A stretch of 64,000 bases of DNA. Source: Cristatella mucedo. Its lineage: Eukaryota > Bryozoa > Phylactolaemata > Cristatellidae. This document shows, one piece after another, positions 50,738-62,640 of the stretch; within the stretch, counting starts at the first letter, position 1; every line of letters begins with the position of its first letter. Where the stretch lies: NCBI GenBank assembly GCA_009760855.2, contig WPIO01000058.1:1580001-1644000 (forward strand), given 5' to 3'. The notes under the pieces were generated by a model. It did no database searches. It was not told the DNA's origin and saw only the letters and a program-made list of their open reading frames with translations. Position numbers and translations under genes: made by a program.

Positions 50738-52560
50738 TAAAGCTTTTCTGCCGCTTCACTCAGAGTGAGACTCGAGGAGAGTGCGGCCGTATCCGTCTCG
50801 AAATTGCACGCCGGCCTCTAGAGCCGCCATTACTGTAAACATCAAGCTCAACGGAAGTTGGTACCGTACCGTGAAGACTGCGGCGGACTATGGACGATGG
50901 AAACTGTATGCATCAACAGTTCAATGCATGTTGGTGCCGATCAAAAGTCTGCGAATACGCCAGCTCTTTCTTTCAGGCGGATTGAACGGCAGCGGACATT
51001 AAGATGACGGACCAAAAGGGAGAGACTGTTCGACAGAAAGAGTGGGAGACGGGAGACGGGGTGATGAAAGAAATATTTAGGTAAAATATGCAAATATGGA
51101 TAGGGTATAAATATAGCCACTGAGATAAACAGACGGCTGAGTATGCAGGTAGGAAGACATAAGGAGCGTGTCCATCCGGGTCACTTTTACAGGCCTCAGG
51201 AGGCGGTGGCGGGAGCTCGCGGCTCTCGTGGCAGCTCGAAGCCCAGACTGGCAAAAAACCCAATTCGCATGTTTTTGATCACGGGCCCTGCACGAGTTTC
51301 GGGCCCAGAGTTTAATCGGATCAATCTTGTTGACCCCTTCGTCCTGGTTACGAACCAGGGGCTCTGTGCTCGCCTCCGACGATCTAGGTCATGGGTTCGA
51401 GCCCTTTTGCCATAGCTGAAGCACTCGCTGGGTAGGGATTTAGTGCTCTAAGAGCGGTATATAAAGAAATTTAATTTTTTTTGCTTATCATCTGTAGAGC
51501 TACAAGGACGGTAGGGCTACGCGATTGTCAGCATACCGATCCTCCAACGAAATATTCCACTCTCACAAATCGTCGTGTGTGTTCTATGAGCGCCGTCTTT
51601 CATCGAGCAAAAAGAATGCCTCGCTCTGATTGCTCTGCAGCAGTATTCTCCAAGTGCAGCTCGGTTGTAAAATACCGCTTCTTTTAATGCTGCTGCTCAC
51701 TCGAGCGAGTACTTCACCTCCCCTCCCGTAAACTCAACAGAAAAGTGATAAACGACTTGCCATGGCATCTAGTAAAGTCCAGAATGGTACTGCGACCGTC
51801 ACTCTCGCATTCATGCTCTCACAGCCGCACGCATTTCCTGTTTTGATTGCTGGCTCCTACCTGCTATGGGCCACAAGCCGGCGGTGGCGAGCTCTGCAGC
51901 TTCAGTAGGTAGAGCACATCTCCTGCAGCTTCGCCATTGAACTGGACTTCCTGACGCGCCCGCCGCGCGGCGTGGGCGAACGGCAACGCTGGACGCTTAG
52001 CTGGTAACACGCAGTTGCTCTTTGGAGAGGACTGAGCTTTTAGTCCTGCCTGCTGGATGGTGCTCGCAGCCCAGAGCGTCAAGCTAAGAAAGAAAGGTAA
52101 CTAGAAAAGTAAGAAAAGAAGAGATCGAAGAGGAAAAAGAAATAGAAGAAGAGTGGAAAAGAAACTGCGTTGCGTTGAGTGGAAAAGAAACTGCGTGCGA
52201 CGGACTGAGATCCTAGAGGGAGGGAGAACTTTCCCTTTTTTTTTCTCGAGCGGTCGAGAGATCTTCACTTTCAGATTTGTTGGCTTATTCGGCTCTCCAG
52301 CCTCACCGAGCGTCGACACACTGCACTCCTGCACTGCACACGGCAGCGTCTTCATTAGGTTTTGGATGGTGCATCCGTAGTCGCTCACGGAGGCTGTATG
52401 CTCGGTGAGGGCACAGCGCACGCGCGTTCTCAACGAAAGAGAGGACAAGCGAGAGCGAGGCCCTTGAATTCGGGCAAGCTAATGCACTCCTGGCTACGGA
52501 AGGGTTGAGCTTCGGTCAAAAGGAAACGAACGCCGGCGGGAAGGACGGGGAGGTGGGTGA
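50738..52560. other. Intergenic with a SINE-like segment
   Basis: Bases 51337-51478 end AAGCACTCGCTGGGTAGGGA, TTTAGTGCTCTAAGAGCGGT, a decayed SINE/LINE-B type tail behind a GGGTTCGAGCCC B-box. Bases 52151-52195 hold GAGTGGAAAAGAAACTGCGT twice. The rest is unassigned. Confidence 0.5.
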
Positions 52561-52569
52561 ATAAAAAAA

Positions 52570-52805
52570 AATATAATACATTCGATATAGCACTCTCAGA
52601 GAACTCAATCTCTTTCTAGGCGCTTTGTATTTACTGCAAAGGAAGCACGATCGAATGGTTAGTGGTGGCGTGCTCAATAAACAACAAGAATAACATTATT
52701 AGGGGTGACGTGCACAGGGTCAGCATGCACGTGTGGTTAGTAGCACATGCAACAGTGTCAGCACGCATAAGCACGTAAAGGACGAATCGCAGGGGCCCAC
52801 TAAGC
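52570..52805 (-). repeat. LINE-B 3' copy, short
   Basis: A minus-strand 5'-truncated copy of the terminal 235 bases, very like the one at 33492 and truncated at nearly the same place. Confidence 0.88.
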
Positions 52806-53510
52806 TCTGTGATATATAGATGCGGCGGTGAAGGTTTAGCCCGCAGTACTGTTTCAGTCCGCTCGCAAGTACTTAAGTCAGAGATGCCGGTAGCGCAACG
52901 CTTATGAAGGTACGAGTGCAAGCGATAAGCTCTGAGCGTCGCACGTCAAGCCTCCTAAGGCCGCAGCTACGGAAAGTCGATACTCTTACGAGCTGGCTGT
53001 AACTGCATCTGCATTAGGGCCATCGTCTACGAACGCTGCGCTTGTAACGTCGCTAGTTCTCGCAGACGCGTAAGAAACACTGGTACAAGTGCTGGAGCCT
53101 CGAAGGGCTTCGAAGCTTCGAGTAGTAGTAGATGCGGCAGCGACGTACGCAGCTACGCTGACGGCTGCAGAGCACGAAGGCAAAAAGAAGGCCCTTACCT
53201 CATTGTAACGAGCCCATTTCCGAAGATAGATCAGTCTTTTGGACAATAGCATAGGATTAGATTCCATAGCAGCAGCCAGAGTTTCCAGCTCATTAATTCG
53301 AATGCCAAAGCACGCCAGATTGTCTCGAAGCCGTAAGCACAGCTGACTAGCTACTTCGTCTCATATCTGGCTCCAATAAATTGTAATTTAGAAAGAGATT
53401 AAGCTCGCAAGAGGGCACTGTGCGAATGTCTTTGCATTAATATTCCCATTATGTGTTCGGAAATCATTCGCAATAGCTTGTCTATTCTGGCTGACGTAGC
53501 ATTCAAGTGC
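52806..53510. other. Intergenic, unassigned
   Basis: A short LINE-B tail-like GAAAGAGATTAAGCTCGCAA is at 53391. Nothing else was recognised. Confidence 0.4.
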
Positions 53511-53511
53511 A

Positions 53512-53593
<82 letters not shown>
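53511..53593 (+). repeat. (CT)n microsatellite
   Basis: About 80 bases of perfect CT repeat. Confidence 0.98.
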
Positions 53594-53714
53594 TCTGCGG
53601 CGAGACAGTAGACCCACGCGATCTAAAGTCGCCATTGAGCTCTATAGCCGGGCAATAGTGTGGGTTTGACCGAGACCGAAGTTATGCGACAGATTGGATA
53701 GGCCGTGGGCTGAA

Positions 53715-53856
53715 ATATAATTCATTTGTATAGTGCCCCAAAAGAACTAAATCTCTATTCAGGCGCTTCACATATGCCTCAGGGCTCGAGCCCAAGACCT
53801 CAGCCAGACCTTAGTCGGGGCGAGCACCTTAACCGCTGGACCAACCCAGCTCGGCA
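53715..53856 (-). repeat. tRNA-derived SINE, family 1
   Basis: Complete minus-strand copy with the standard head, B-box-like segment and hairpin tail. Confidence 0.9.
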
Positions 53857-54212
53857 GCGGTCTACAATGAGCGGCGGAAGCCACGCGTTTTGCTCGTCAG
53901 TCGACGCGTTCGCCACACGCGACAGCCTAGCTTCTCGGTTGCGTGAATCCTCCAAAGCGTCTTAACCAATCGGCACTCTTGAATTTACCCAGTCAGACTA
54001 TTTGGGAGGCGAGAAGGGTATCGGAGTCTGAAACCTTCGGTGCTAGGCGTAGTCATTAACTGCCCTCCAATCGTCCACAGCCGTACAGTGCTACATTCCG
54101 AAGAAGCAGTAGATCGTGCTAGGCTCGACGTCGACGGGGCTAGCGCCGCCTCGCCGTCGTCCGCTGCTCGAGGATTTCCGGTCGGATTCACTCTTTGTTG
54201 CCTAGTTTGCCG

Positions 54213-54290
54213 TCGCGCTGCACTGTTGTGCTGCACTGTCGCGCTGCACTGTCGCGCTGCACTGTCGTGCTGCACTGTCGCGCTGTATTG
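54213..54290 (+). repeat. 13-base tandem repeat (TGCACTGTCGCGC)
   Basis: About five to six units with C/T changes in the CGCG part. Confidence 0.92.
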
Positions 54291-54589
54291 GCCTACCCCG
54301 CCGCGATTATGGACTCCTACGAGCTTGACGGCTGAACGTCGATTGAGAACCGGCGAGGGTCACGCGCGGTCGTGACAGTACCCGCCGGCACCCAGCACAT
54401 CGGACCTGTCAAAAGCCGTGCTAAAATCGCGCTACTGGGGTTCAACGGTCGCATAATGAAAACCGTTTTGAGGTGGGTCACTTCATACGCAGTTCCACTG
54501 CAGCACTGCCAACAGGATGAAGTCGCCGCCGAGTTCGTGTGCGTGTTAGCAGTTTCTAACGCAGGAAAACTTTCGCTATCGCCCTGCAT

Positions 54590-54760
54590 TAATAATAATA
54601 ATGATAACAAAGGTACATTTGATAAAGCTCCCTCAGAGAACTCAATCTCTTTCTTATCGCTTTACAATTGCTGAAAATGAAGCACGATCGAATGGTTAAT
54701 GGTAGCATGCTCAATAAAAAACAAGAATAACACGGTTAGGGGTGACGTGCACAGTACAGT
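54590..54760 (-). repeat. LINE-B 3' copy, short
   Basis: Minus-strand terminal segment with AATAATAATAATGATAAC on its plus-strand left side and a hairpin at 54625-54670. Confidence 0.82.
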
Positions 54761-56700
54761 CGACCCTCGTTTATGGCGGGATTAATCCGCTCCAGACTCT
54801 AACGCAATAGGAGAATTTCCGTGAAGTACGATTTTTTATTTATAAATCAAATATTTTCGTAGTTAGAGCAGCATAGAATATCTGTATATGACCCTCTAAA
54901 TAGGGTTTTTAGCATTATTAGAGCACTACGGACCTGAAATAACACCCTTTCAGTCACCATTACACTCGTATTACCAAATGTATTCGACAAAATAAAGAGA
55001 AAATAAGATACATTAGAGGTTACCAACATCGTATTGTTATTATTGTATATTTAATTTCACACACACGATTCTTACATATAAACGATAAGCTATGAAAATA
55101 GTGCCTTTGACGATGAAGCGATTAAGATGAAGACATGTACAGCACAACAAAGAAGAGCAAGGTTACTACTCCTCTGAAGGCCCGACTTCAGTAGGAGAGT
55201 CTTCAGGTGGTGCAGTATCTTCAACAAGGTGCGTCGTCGTCTTCTTCTGTGTTCCATAAGTACAGTAGGTTTAATTTTAATTGTAATACAGGGATGCCTA
55301 ATTGAATCAGACAAAAGAGCGAGAGCTGTATCTTTTCACCGTTTCGATCGACTTTTTAATGAATAGACACGTATTTAAAAAAACAGCGATAAAGAGATGC
55401 CGCGAAAGTCGGAGCGAGATGTAACGCTGGACGACTGTATTGTTTATAATGGCCGCTTCTCAAATGCACGCTCGTAGCGTTCGGAGAGCTAAGCGACCTG
55501 CAAAGTTTCCTGCCGCCCTATGATACAGCTTTCTTCGGACACGATATCAATCTTTGCAGCCGTCAGCCGGCTCGTCTTGAATCGCTGGAAGAGCGAGGTG
55601 TACGAGCTGCTGCAATGCCCCGTGATTGCGAGCTACGAGCTTGACAGGTACACTTCGATTACGAACTACGAGCTCGGGTATTGAATGATAACTGTGCGAG
55701 CTTCCTGTTAGGTAGCCGTGAAAAAAGACCAAGTCTAGCGAGAAGCTCGACTTATGATTATATCTATGAATGGGCTCACTGTACGGCTTAAGACCTAGCC
55801 ACTGTGTGGGGCACGGTCCAGACGGCAGCGCTGCAGTAACCGTCTGCTGGTCAGTGAGTCCTAGCGCTGAGCTTGAGCTGCTCTTAGCCAGCGAATGAGT
55901 CCGTTGGAAGTCACCTGTTGCTATCGCCGTAATGTGCAGGCTACTGTTTTCGCTTTCCTTATACGGTGCAGTTGCTAGTGCTGCACGCAGAATATCGAAC
56001 GTCGTGTCATTATCGTTGTCGTTTTGCGAGCTTCAGAACTTTGCAGATTGCCAGCGTTGTGCCGCGACCTCAGCTAGTAAGGGGGGAGGGGGTCGCACCG
56101 CCATAACCGCCCCGCATTCAAAGCAGCTGGGAGCTACAGGCTCGAGCAGCAGCAAGGTTACGGGGTCGCGGAGTGCCTAGCCCGCGACATGGCTGTGGCG
56201 GCGGTCAGCTCAGAGCAGCGCTTGCGGCGACAGCTGGCGTTCGCATAATGGAGCGAGTTATCAGAGGCGACCGGACCGGACCTGCGGGCGGCGACCAGTC
56301 CCCGCCCGCGGCGGCGATCGGCCAACTGCAGCAGCAGTAGCAGTAGCGGCGAGTGGTGACGCCGCGGGCGCCGCTAGCAGAGGCGAGCTCGCGGCGGCAA
56401 CGGGGTCGGTGGCAGCGGCGCTAGGTCTGAGAGCGGCACGAAAATAGAGGCGCAAGCGCGTGGGAGAGGCTGACTCTAATTGCTCGGCCTGCGCGAGACG
56501 TAGTCGCTCGGGGCAATCAGCGGGTGCGTCGTACTGACTGAATTAGACAGCTGAGTCGTTAATGGGCAACACTGGTGCACGTGCGGAGAGCGGCTCGGTC
56601 GTGGCTGCTGGCGCTAAGTCTGGCGACCATCCAAGTTTGAGAACTGCTGCAGTTGATGCGGTCTAGTATAAGGAAACTGTAAGGCCCAAGTATAGTAGAA
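54761..56700. other. Intergenic, becoming CpG-rich towards the right
   Basis: AT-rich to about 55400, then GC rises. From about 56180 there is a GGC-rich segment with chance alanine and glycine frames. No gene was recognised. Confidence 0.4.
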
Positions 56701-56707
56701 TTAGAGC

Positions 56708-57182
<475 letters not shown>

Positions 57183-57679
57183 TGATGACGAGAGAGGAGA
57201 GAGTGAGAGAGGGCGACGAGAGGGACAGTATACATGAGTGAGTAGTTTGAGAGAGAAAAGGACTGACGAACAGACAGACGGCGATATCAAGGAGAGAGAT
57301 TTGAGAGGGAACAAGAGAGCGGATTATATAAGGAATACCTACGGTCGCACGAGGCGTCCGACGCGCCCAGCTCGGAGCGGAACACACGTGCGAGTGCGTC
57401 GGTGGAGCCAAGACTCTGGCCCCAAGCGAACCAGCAAACCGAATGACCAGGCATCTTGTACGTAATCTAACTCGTGGCACGTAGCGTATTATATATCGTG
57501 CCTCGCCGCCGCAGTCTCCTTTTTGCCCTTCGAGGCGCGACGTCTTGTAGCCTCCGCCGGTCGCGGCTGCTGCCGTCGAGATCGGCTAGTGCTCAGGCGT
57601 CGCGTTACCACCAGCCGTTCGTTGCGTATCTGGCGGCGCAATTTACCAGCCAGCGAGTGCCTAGACGCACGTTTCTTAC

Positions 57680-57956
57680 GCAACGACAACTACTCTCCTA
57701 CTGCCGACTATGGCACATCCTTTTCAGCGGCCTGAGCTGCTACTTCCATACTGCTCACTGCCTCAACTGCTCTCCTGACTCTGCTATGCTTCCCACTTTC
57801 TCTTTGTTGCGTGAGACGAAGTCTGTTGGCTACCGAATGCGTACCGAAAGCCGCTTAGGCTGTGAGTGCGCTATACAAAACTCTTGCGTAACACCCACAT
57901 GGTCTTTATGACTTTGTGGAGTTACAGATGGAGATACATTACATTACATTACGTCG
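57680..57956 (+). repeat. LINE-A 3' end copy
   Basis: Runs from CTTACGCAACGACAACTACT through CACCCACATGGTCTTTATGA to an ACATT-type tail at 57938-57953. It is well conserved against the minus-strand LINE-A at 11540-11900 and therefore defines its 3' end. Confidence 0.9.
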
Positions 57957-58083
57957 GTGAAAATTCGGCCCTAGCGACGGTCGCAACGTGTGATGGGTGC
58001 GTCGGTGCTCGCCGGCTTTCCTTCCAACTTGCCCGGTCACGACGGATCGCTACTACTACTACTACTACTACTGCTGCTGCTAG

Positions 58084-58247
<164 letters not shown>

Positions 58248-58522
58248 TTGTCCGTATGTGCCTGTAACGCGGTGATACGTCACGCACACGCTTTTGGCTG
58301 CGACCTGCTTCGCGAGTACGGTGCTGGCGGTGGCATTTCCATCGACGCGAGCTAGGGGCCTGCGATCCTTTTTCACTACTGGGTCCAGCAGTCGGCAGAC
58401 GGCGGCTCTACGGCGGTGCCAAAAGTAAAGCGACGCGATAGAGCCGGAAAAAGGCGTTGCTTGGCAGCAGCTCGCGGGCTGCTTTTACTTTGGGTCGTAA
58501 GAGAGTTTTTCCCGACCGGCTG

Positions 58523-59659
58523 TCACAACAGAGTACAAACACAGGAGGCAGAGGTCATGCCGCAGGGTTCGCACGCCAGCGAGCTGCTGCGCTGCACTCG
58601 CCTCGCGACGAGCAGCGCAAGCAGGGCACCTAAGGAAACGTTCAGCCGCGACGCTCGCGCGCCGCCGCCGCCGCCAGCTGCAGACGCTTCGGCGGCGGCC
58701 GCTTTGCGCGAGTCAGCCGCCTTACTCGGCGAGCTAACCGCGGGCTGCTCAGAATGAAGTCCTTGGCTCGCTGCAGCTGCGGCGGCTGAGATGGCTCGTT
58801 GCGTGGTCCTCGCCAGCCTCGGCGCAGCCGCGTCGCTCAGCCGCGACGCGGGCGACCAGGCGGCCGCGCCGGCGGCCGAGCTCTGCGGGCACAGTCTGGC
58901 CGTGTTGCCGCGTACTCGGGCGCACGTCGAGTCGCCCTCGTCGCAGTAGCAGCGCTTCAGTCGCGACGCCTTCGCCTGCCGATACAGGACGAACACGCTG
59001 TTGCTGCAGCGGCGCGTGCAGCGCTGCTGCGAGGCGACGCCGTCGTCGTCGTCTGCTGCTGCGACCGCCTGCCAGCTGGCGGCGACGACGGAGGAGCGCC
59101 ACAGGTCGGCGCAGAAGCGCTCGTAGAAGACGAGCGCCGTGCTGCACGACGTGTCCGCCTGGCAGAGCATCCAGGCCAGGTGACAGCTGACCACCGGAGC
59201 GCTCTCGCCGCCGCCGCCGCCGCTGGGCGCCGCCGTGGCTCGGTCCGACAGGCGCGCCGCGGCTAGCTGCACGCCGTCGGTGCACGCGCTAATGTTGCTC
59301 TTCATCTGCAGACAGGCTTCGCTGCCGGCGCAGTCGCAATTCAGGTAGTCGCGCCCGATGTCGTCTTCGACCGAGACGAGAGACACGAGCGCCCACTCGC
59401 AGCGCTCGGGACACCGCCGCGCGGCGGCGGCGGCGGACGATGAGGAGACGAGGCACTCGTCGAGCACGTTTCGCAGCGCCGTCGAGCAGCCCTTTCTCTG
59501 CACGCACCTGCTTTTCACCTCCAGACAACTGACTGGCCTGCTCGGGTGCGCCGCCTTCCGGGCGCCCGCGGGCGTCGCCAGCCCAAACGCGGCGGCCGCC
59601 GCCGTCGCCGTCAGAGCCACTGCCGCTCGTAGGAGCAAGCCGCGGCTCAGGCCGGTCAT
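58523..59659 (-). CDS. GAS1: GAS1-like GFR-alpha-related receptor, intronless
   Basis: A minus-strand frame of 378 codons from ATG at 59659; the frame is open further upstream but this is the first ATG and it gives a signal peptide (GLLLRAAVALTATAAAAAFG). Two cysteine domains follow. Residues 45-126 have ten cysteines, with SCLEVKSRC, CPERCEWALVSL and LNCDC. Residues 159-257 have ten cysteines in the same order, with SCHLAWMLCQADTSC, RCTRRC, KRCYCDE and TARLC. This is the paired GAS1/GFR-alpha layout, and length and lack of introns match vertebrate GAS1 (about 345 residues). GAS1 is a GPI-anchored surface protein that binds Hedgehog and modulates RET signalling. Oddities: alanine-rich inserts, and a short hydrophobic stretch (LGALLALLVA) followed by about 25 polar residues instead of a clean GPI signal. 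A TATTTAAAG lies about 520 bases upstream. Confidence 0.88.
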   Translation of the reverse strand: MTGLSRGLLLRAAVALTATAAAAAFGLATPAGARKAAHPSRPVSCLEVKSRCVQRKGCSTALRNVLDECLVSSSSAAAAARRCPERCEWALVSLVSVEDDIGRDYLNCDCAGSEACLQMKSNISACTDGVQLAAARLSDRATAAPSGGGGGESAPVVSCHLAWMLCQADTSCSTALVFYERFCADLWRSSVVAASWQAVAAADDDDGVASQQRCTRRCSNSVFVLYRQAKASRLKRCYCDEGDSTCARVRGNTARLCPQSSAAGAAAWSPASRLSDAAAPRLARTTQRAISAAAAAASQGLHSEQPAVSSPSKAADSRKAAAAEASAAGGGGGARASRLNVSLGALLALLVARRVQRSSSLACEPCGMTSASCVCTLL

Positions 59660-61800
59660 CGCCGCCGCATGTCGAGCTGCGAGTGCGAGGGAACGCCCGC
59701 CGCTGCCGCCGCCTCGACGGGTCGATCTGCCCGGCTCGGTGCGAGCGTGCTCGCCGCGACGGCTCCGCCGCCGCCGAGGTTTCGAGAGACGGTCTGATGC
59801 TCCGCGCGGCCGGGCAGCAGCGGCGGTGGCGGCAGCGGCGGCGGCGGCGAACAATGACCACTTTCACTTGGCCTCTCGTTAGCTGAATGCGGTAATGTGA
59901 CCGATGGCACTGAATTAACCCTCACTTTTATTGACAACCCGGGGGCTTGAGAACGCCGAAGGAGCTATTTACGACAGGACGCGCGCGGCGCGAGCGAGCT
60001 CGCGCGCGCGAGCTCGGGGCTAGGCCAGGTCGGGTAGGCTAGGCCAGGTCGGGTAGGCTAGGCCAGGTCGGGTAGCGCCGTCGCGCCGGCTGTCCCAATT
60101 AGCTGCCCAGAAATCGGCGCTCGGTGCAATCATTGGCTGGCGCGAATTGCCGGCGGGGCGATGGGGTGTCTCTCAGAAACTTTAAATAGCTTGAGGTCGG
60201 AGGAAGGCTCGAAGGCGGCGGTGTCGCCCTGTTGCCACCGCTCGCCTTTCCAGTGGCTGTCGGCAACGGAGCGACGGGAAGTCACGAGGGCGCCGCGAAC
60301 TTTGAAGTAGGAGGCAGGCGTGGCACATCGACAGCGGGTCGAGCTGCCGGGGTGGGGGGGACTGTAAGGGCTCAGCGGCCCGCACTATTGCGTGCAGTCT
60401 TAACGACTTTTCTTGTTGCCTAGGAAGAGATTCTCCGAGTGCGCCATATATAAGTATTATTATTGCTGCTGCTGTAGGCGCGGCCGTACACTTCCTTGAT
60501 TGAACGCCACGCGCCCCCAGTGGCCATCGAATGAAACCGGATGCAGTAGTGACATATTTTTATCGAGCGTGAAACTAAATCGACCGGAGTTTCGTTGCTG
60601 GCTGCTCGCCTGAGCGGTAGTGGTCGCGCGAAGCACAGCTTGCAGCCGGAAGCCTGCCCCGTTTGTGAAGCGGAGCGCTACGCTGCTCGGGTCTCGCTCG
60701 GCGCTGTCCAATGCACTGCGCTCCGACGTCTAGGCAAAGTCGGAAGTGACCCCGACCGGCGAAGCGAACTGCGAGCGCACGTACCGACGAGCAGCGGCCG
60801 TGACTGGCAGAGCGAAGTCGATGAATAGCCTAGTGGCTACGCTAGCAGCGTTTGGGTGAAGGCTGTTGGCTAGCGCATGCGCACCGAAAGTCGCCTGGGG
60901 CTGCGAGTTCGCTATAGAAAAAGCTCTCCTGCGCAGCACCCAGAGAGCCTTGGCGGCTTTGTAGAGTGAGGGACGGAGATACATACAGACGTGCATTCTC
61001 TTCCAGACGCTCTGAGTCCTAGTGAAAGCCTTCTTTGCAGATTGCCCGCCGTCTGCTAGCGAGAGCTTGCTAGCCGGACGAGGCGCTGAAGGGTAGCTGG
61101 TCAGAGCGAGCGACGCTCTTTCGGTGGGCCGGGGCTGGGTGCTGGCTGGATGACAGCGTGCTCGGTTTCAGTGGGCGCTCGATGAGCTAATTTCCGCCAG
61201 GGTCTAACGTGATGCTCCGCGTCGCCACTCAATCTCTATTACGCTTAGTGGGGAAGGGGGGGGGCGATCGAACCGCCTGCGAGGTTTTCCGTGAGTCTTG
61301 CTGCGGCGGCGGCGGCGGCTATTTTATTCGGCCTACGCTCAAAGTCCGCGCGTGACCGATTAAGTAAAGTAAAGGTTGGCTGATTCAAAGACCGCCTCGT
61401 TTGCAAAACAGCAGAGGAGCCTTGGCGGTCTTCAACCCCCCCCCCCCGCCTGCAGTGGGCAACGAAGAAGCGTCTGCGCGGCAGATCTCTGCAGTGTGCG
61501 ACGCGTTAGGGTCGGCAAGTGCGAGTTGACAGGACACCGTCGTGCATGCTGGCCATGCGCACAGACAGCTTGAGCAAGAAGTGTGCTCGTTGTGCGTCGC
61601 TCCTTTGATGACGATCTGCAACTACTGCTGTGCCTAACCTAAGGACGCAGGCCGCCTTCAGCGCCGCCGTCAGCGTGCCGCCTTCGGACGGAGAGAGCGT
61701 AGCCATCGCTCCGATCGGCGCCGGCGGGCGGGCGGGCGGGCCCGTTCAATCGATTGAATGTCGCGCGACGCGTCTGCTGCTTCGCTGCTCGCACGCTTTC
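59660..61800. other. GC- and CpG-rich 5' flank of the GAS1-like gene
   Basis: A probable CpG island with promoter sequence. It includes a 19-base tandem repeat (60020-60075), a LINE-B tail remnant (about 60419-60475, AGGAAGAGATTCTCCGAGTG then ATTATTATTG), and a LINE-A 3' remnant (60845-60990, CGCACCGAAAGTCGCCTGGG to GGACGGAGATACATAC). Confidence 0.55.
60020..60075 (+). repeat. 19-base tandem repeat, three copies
   Basis: CTAGGCCAGGTCGGGTAGG is repeated three times without mismatch, the last lacking one base. Confidence 0.98.
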
Positions 61801-61809
61801 CTTCCTGAG

Positions 61810-62640
61810 CGTTAGGGTGCTTACTCGGTTCGTGCAAGACTCTGCAGCTGCGCTTGTCTGTCGCGAACGCCGCAGCAGCCGCATTCTCGCCACTTCTCAA
61901 TTTTTTTCGCACTGGCTACCCATCGAGCGGCGTATCGACTTTAGCATCGACCGGCACTCACCTTTGGCCTGCACGTTCGTTCTCTCGCTCCGGCCGATCC
62001 GTCTGGAATACCTCATTGCCAGGCCTCCCAGTCTCTCGAGCAGCCAGCGCGTTGGCGTTCGGATCTAGCGCGTGAGTGGCAATTTAAAGCCGCGCCTTCA
62101 TAAATCCACGCATTGAACGCCTGCGTCCGTGTACGACGAGTCTGAATGGCTCAATCGGTAAATCAAACGGCGCTCACCCGGACACAGATCGCGTGCGGCG
62201 TCATTTCCCGCCCTCAGAGGGGGGGGGGACTTTTATTTCTGCGTTCAGTACCGCGAAGGACGTAGGGCTTACGGCCGCTCTGAATTTGAAATTACAAGAA
62301 ATTACCATCATGTGCTCCTCTGACTCCGGTCAAACTAGCCTAAAATCTACTGGAACTGTGCGTCTACGGCTCAAAATCGAGGAACTCACTCCCGACTGAG
62401 AGCATGTTGTATGGTGACTCAATCGAATCTGAATCGATGCAGAAGACGCACCTGCTTCTGACAGCCTTTGCTCCCTTTTTCAGCGGTCCGTCCTTTGTGG
62501 GCTTGTGCGTGCTTAAACTGTGTATGTTAGAACTCGTTAGACACGTTTCCTGCCAGCATGCGTTAACTGTCTAGAAAGCGATTTGGCTCGCTACGGGTGC
62601 TATACAAGTATTTTGGTCATTATTACTACCAATTTCATTA
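61810..62640 (+). repeat. LINE-B-related copy, GC-shifted, with a tRNA-like segment inside
   Basis: Similar to LINE-B from the QNSAAMLVCRER region (here GTGCAAGACTCTGCAGCTGC) to a tail AACTGTCTAGAAAGCGATTT, GGGTGCTATACAAG and ATTATTACTACC. Between 62140 and 62280 is an unrelated tRNA-like segment (GAATGGCTCAATCGGTAAAT). Many A/T positions read C/G relative to other copies. Confidence 0.65.

Noticed and set aside
58749-59882. Several Arg/Ala-rich frames on both strands over the GAS1-like gene
   Set aside because: Shadow frames; only one frame has the ordered cysteines and signal peptide.
60180-60190. TATTTAAAG (minus strand) as TATA box of the GAS1-like gene
   Set aside because: Position about 520 bases before the ATG is possible but no initiator or transcript evidence supports it; noted only in the gene entry.
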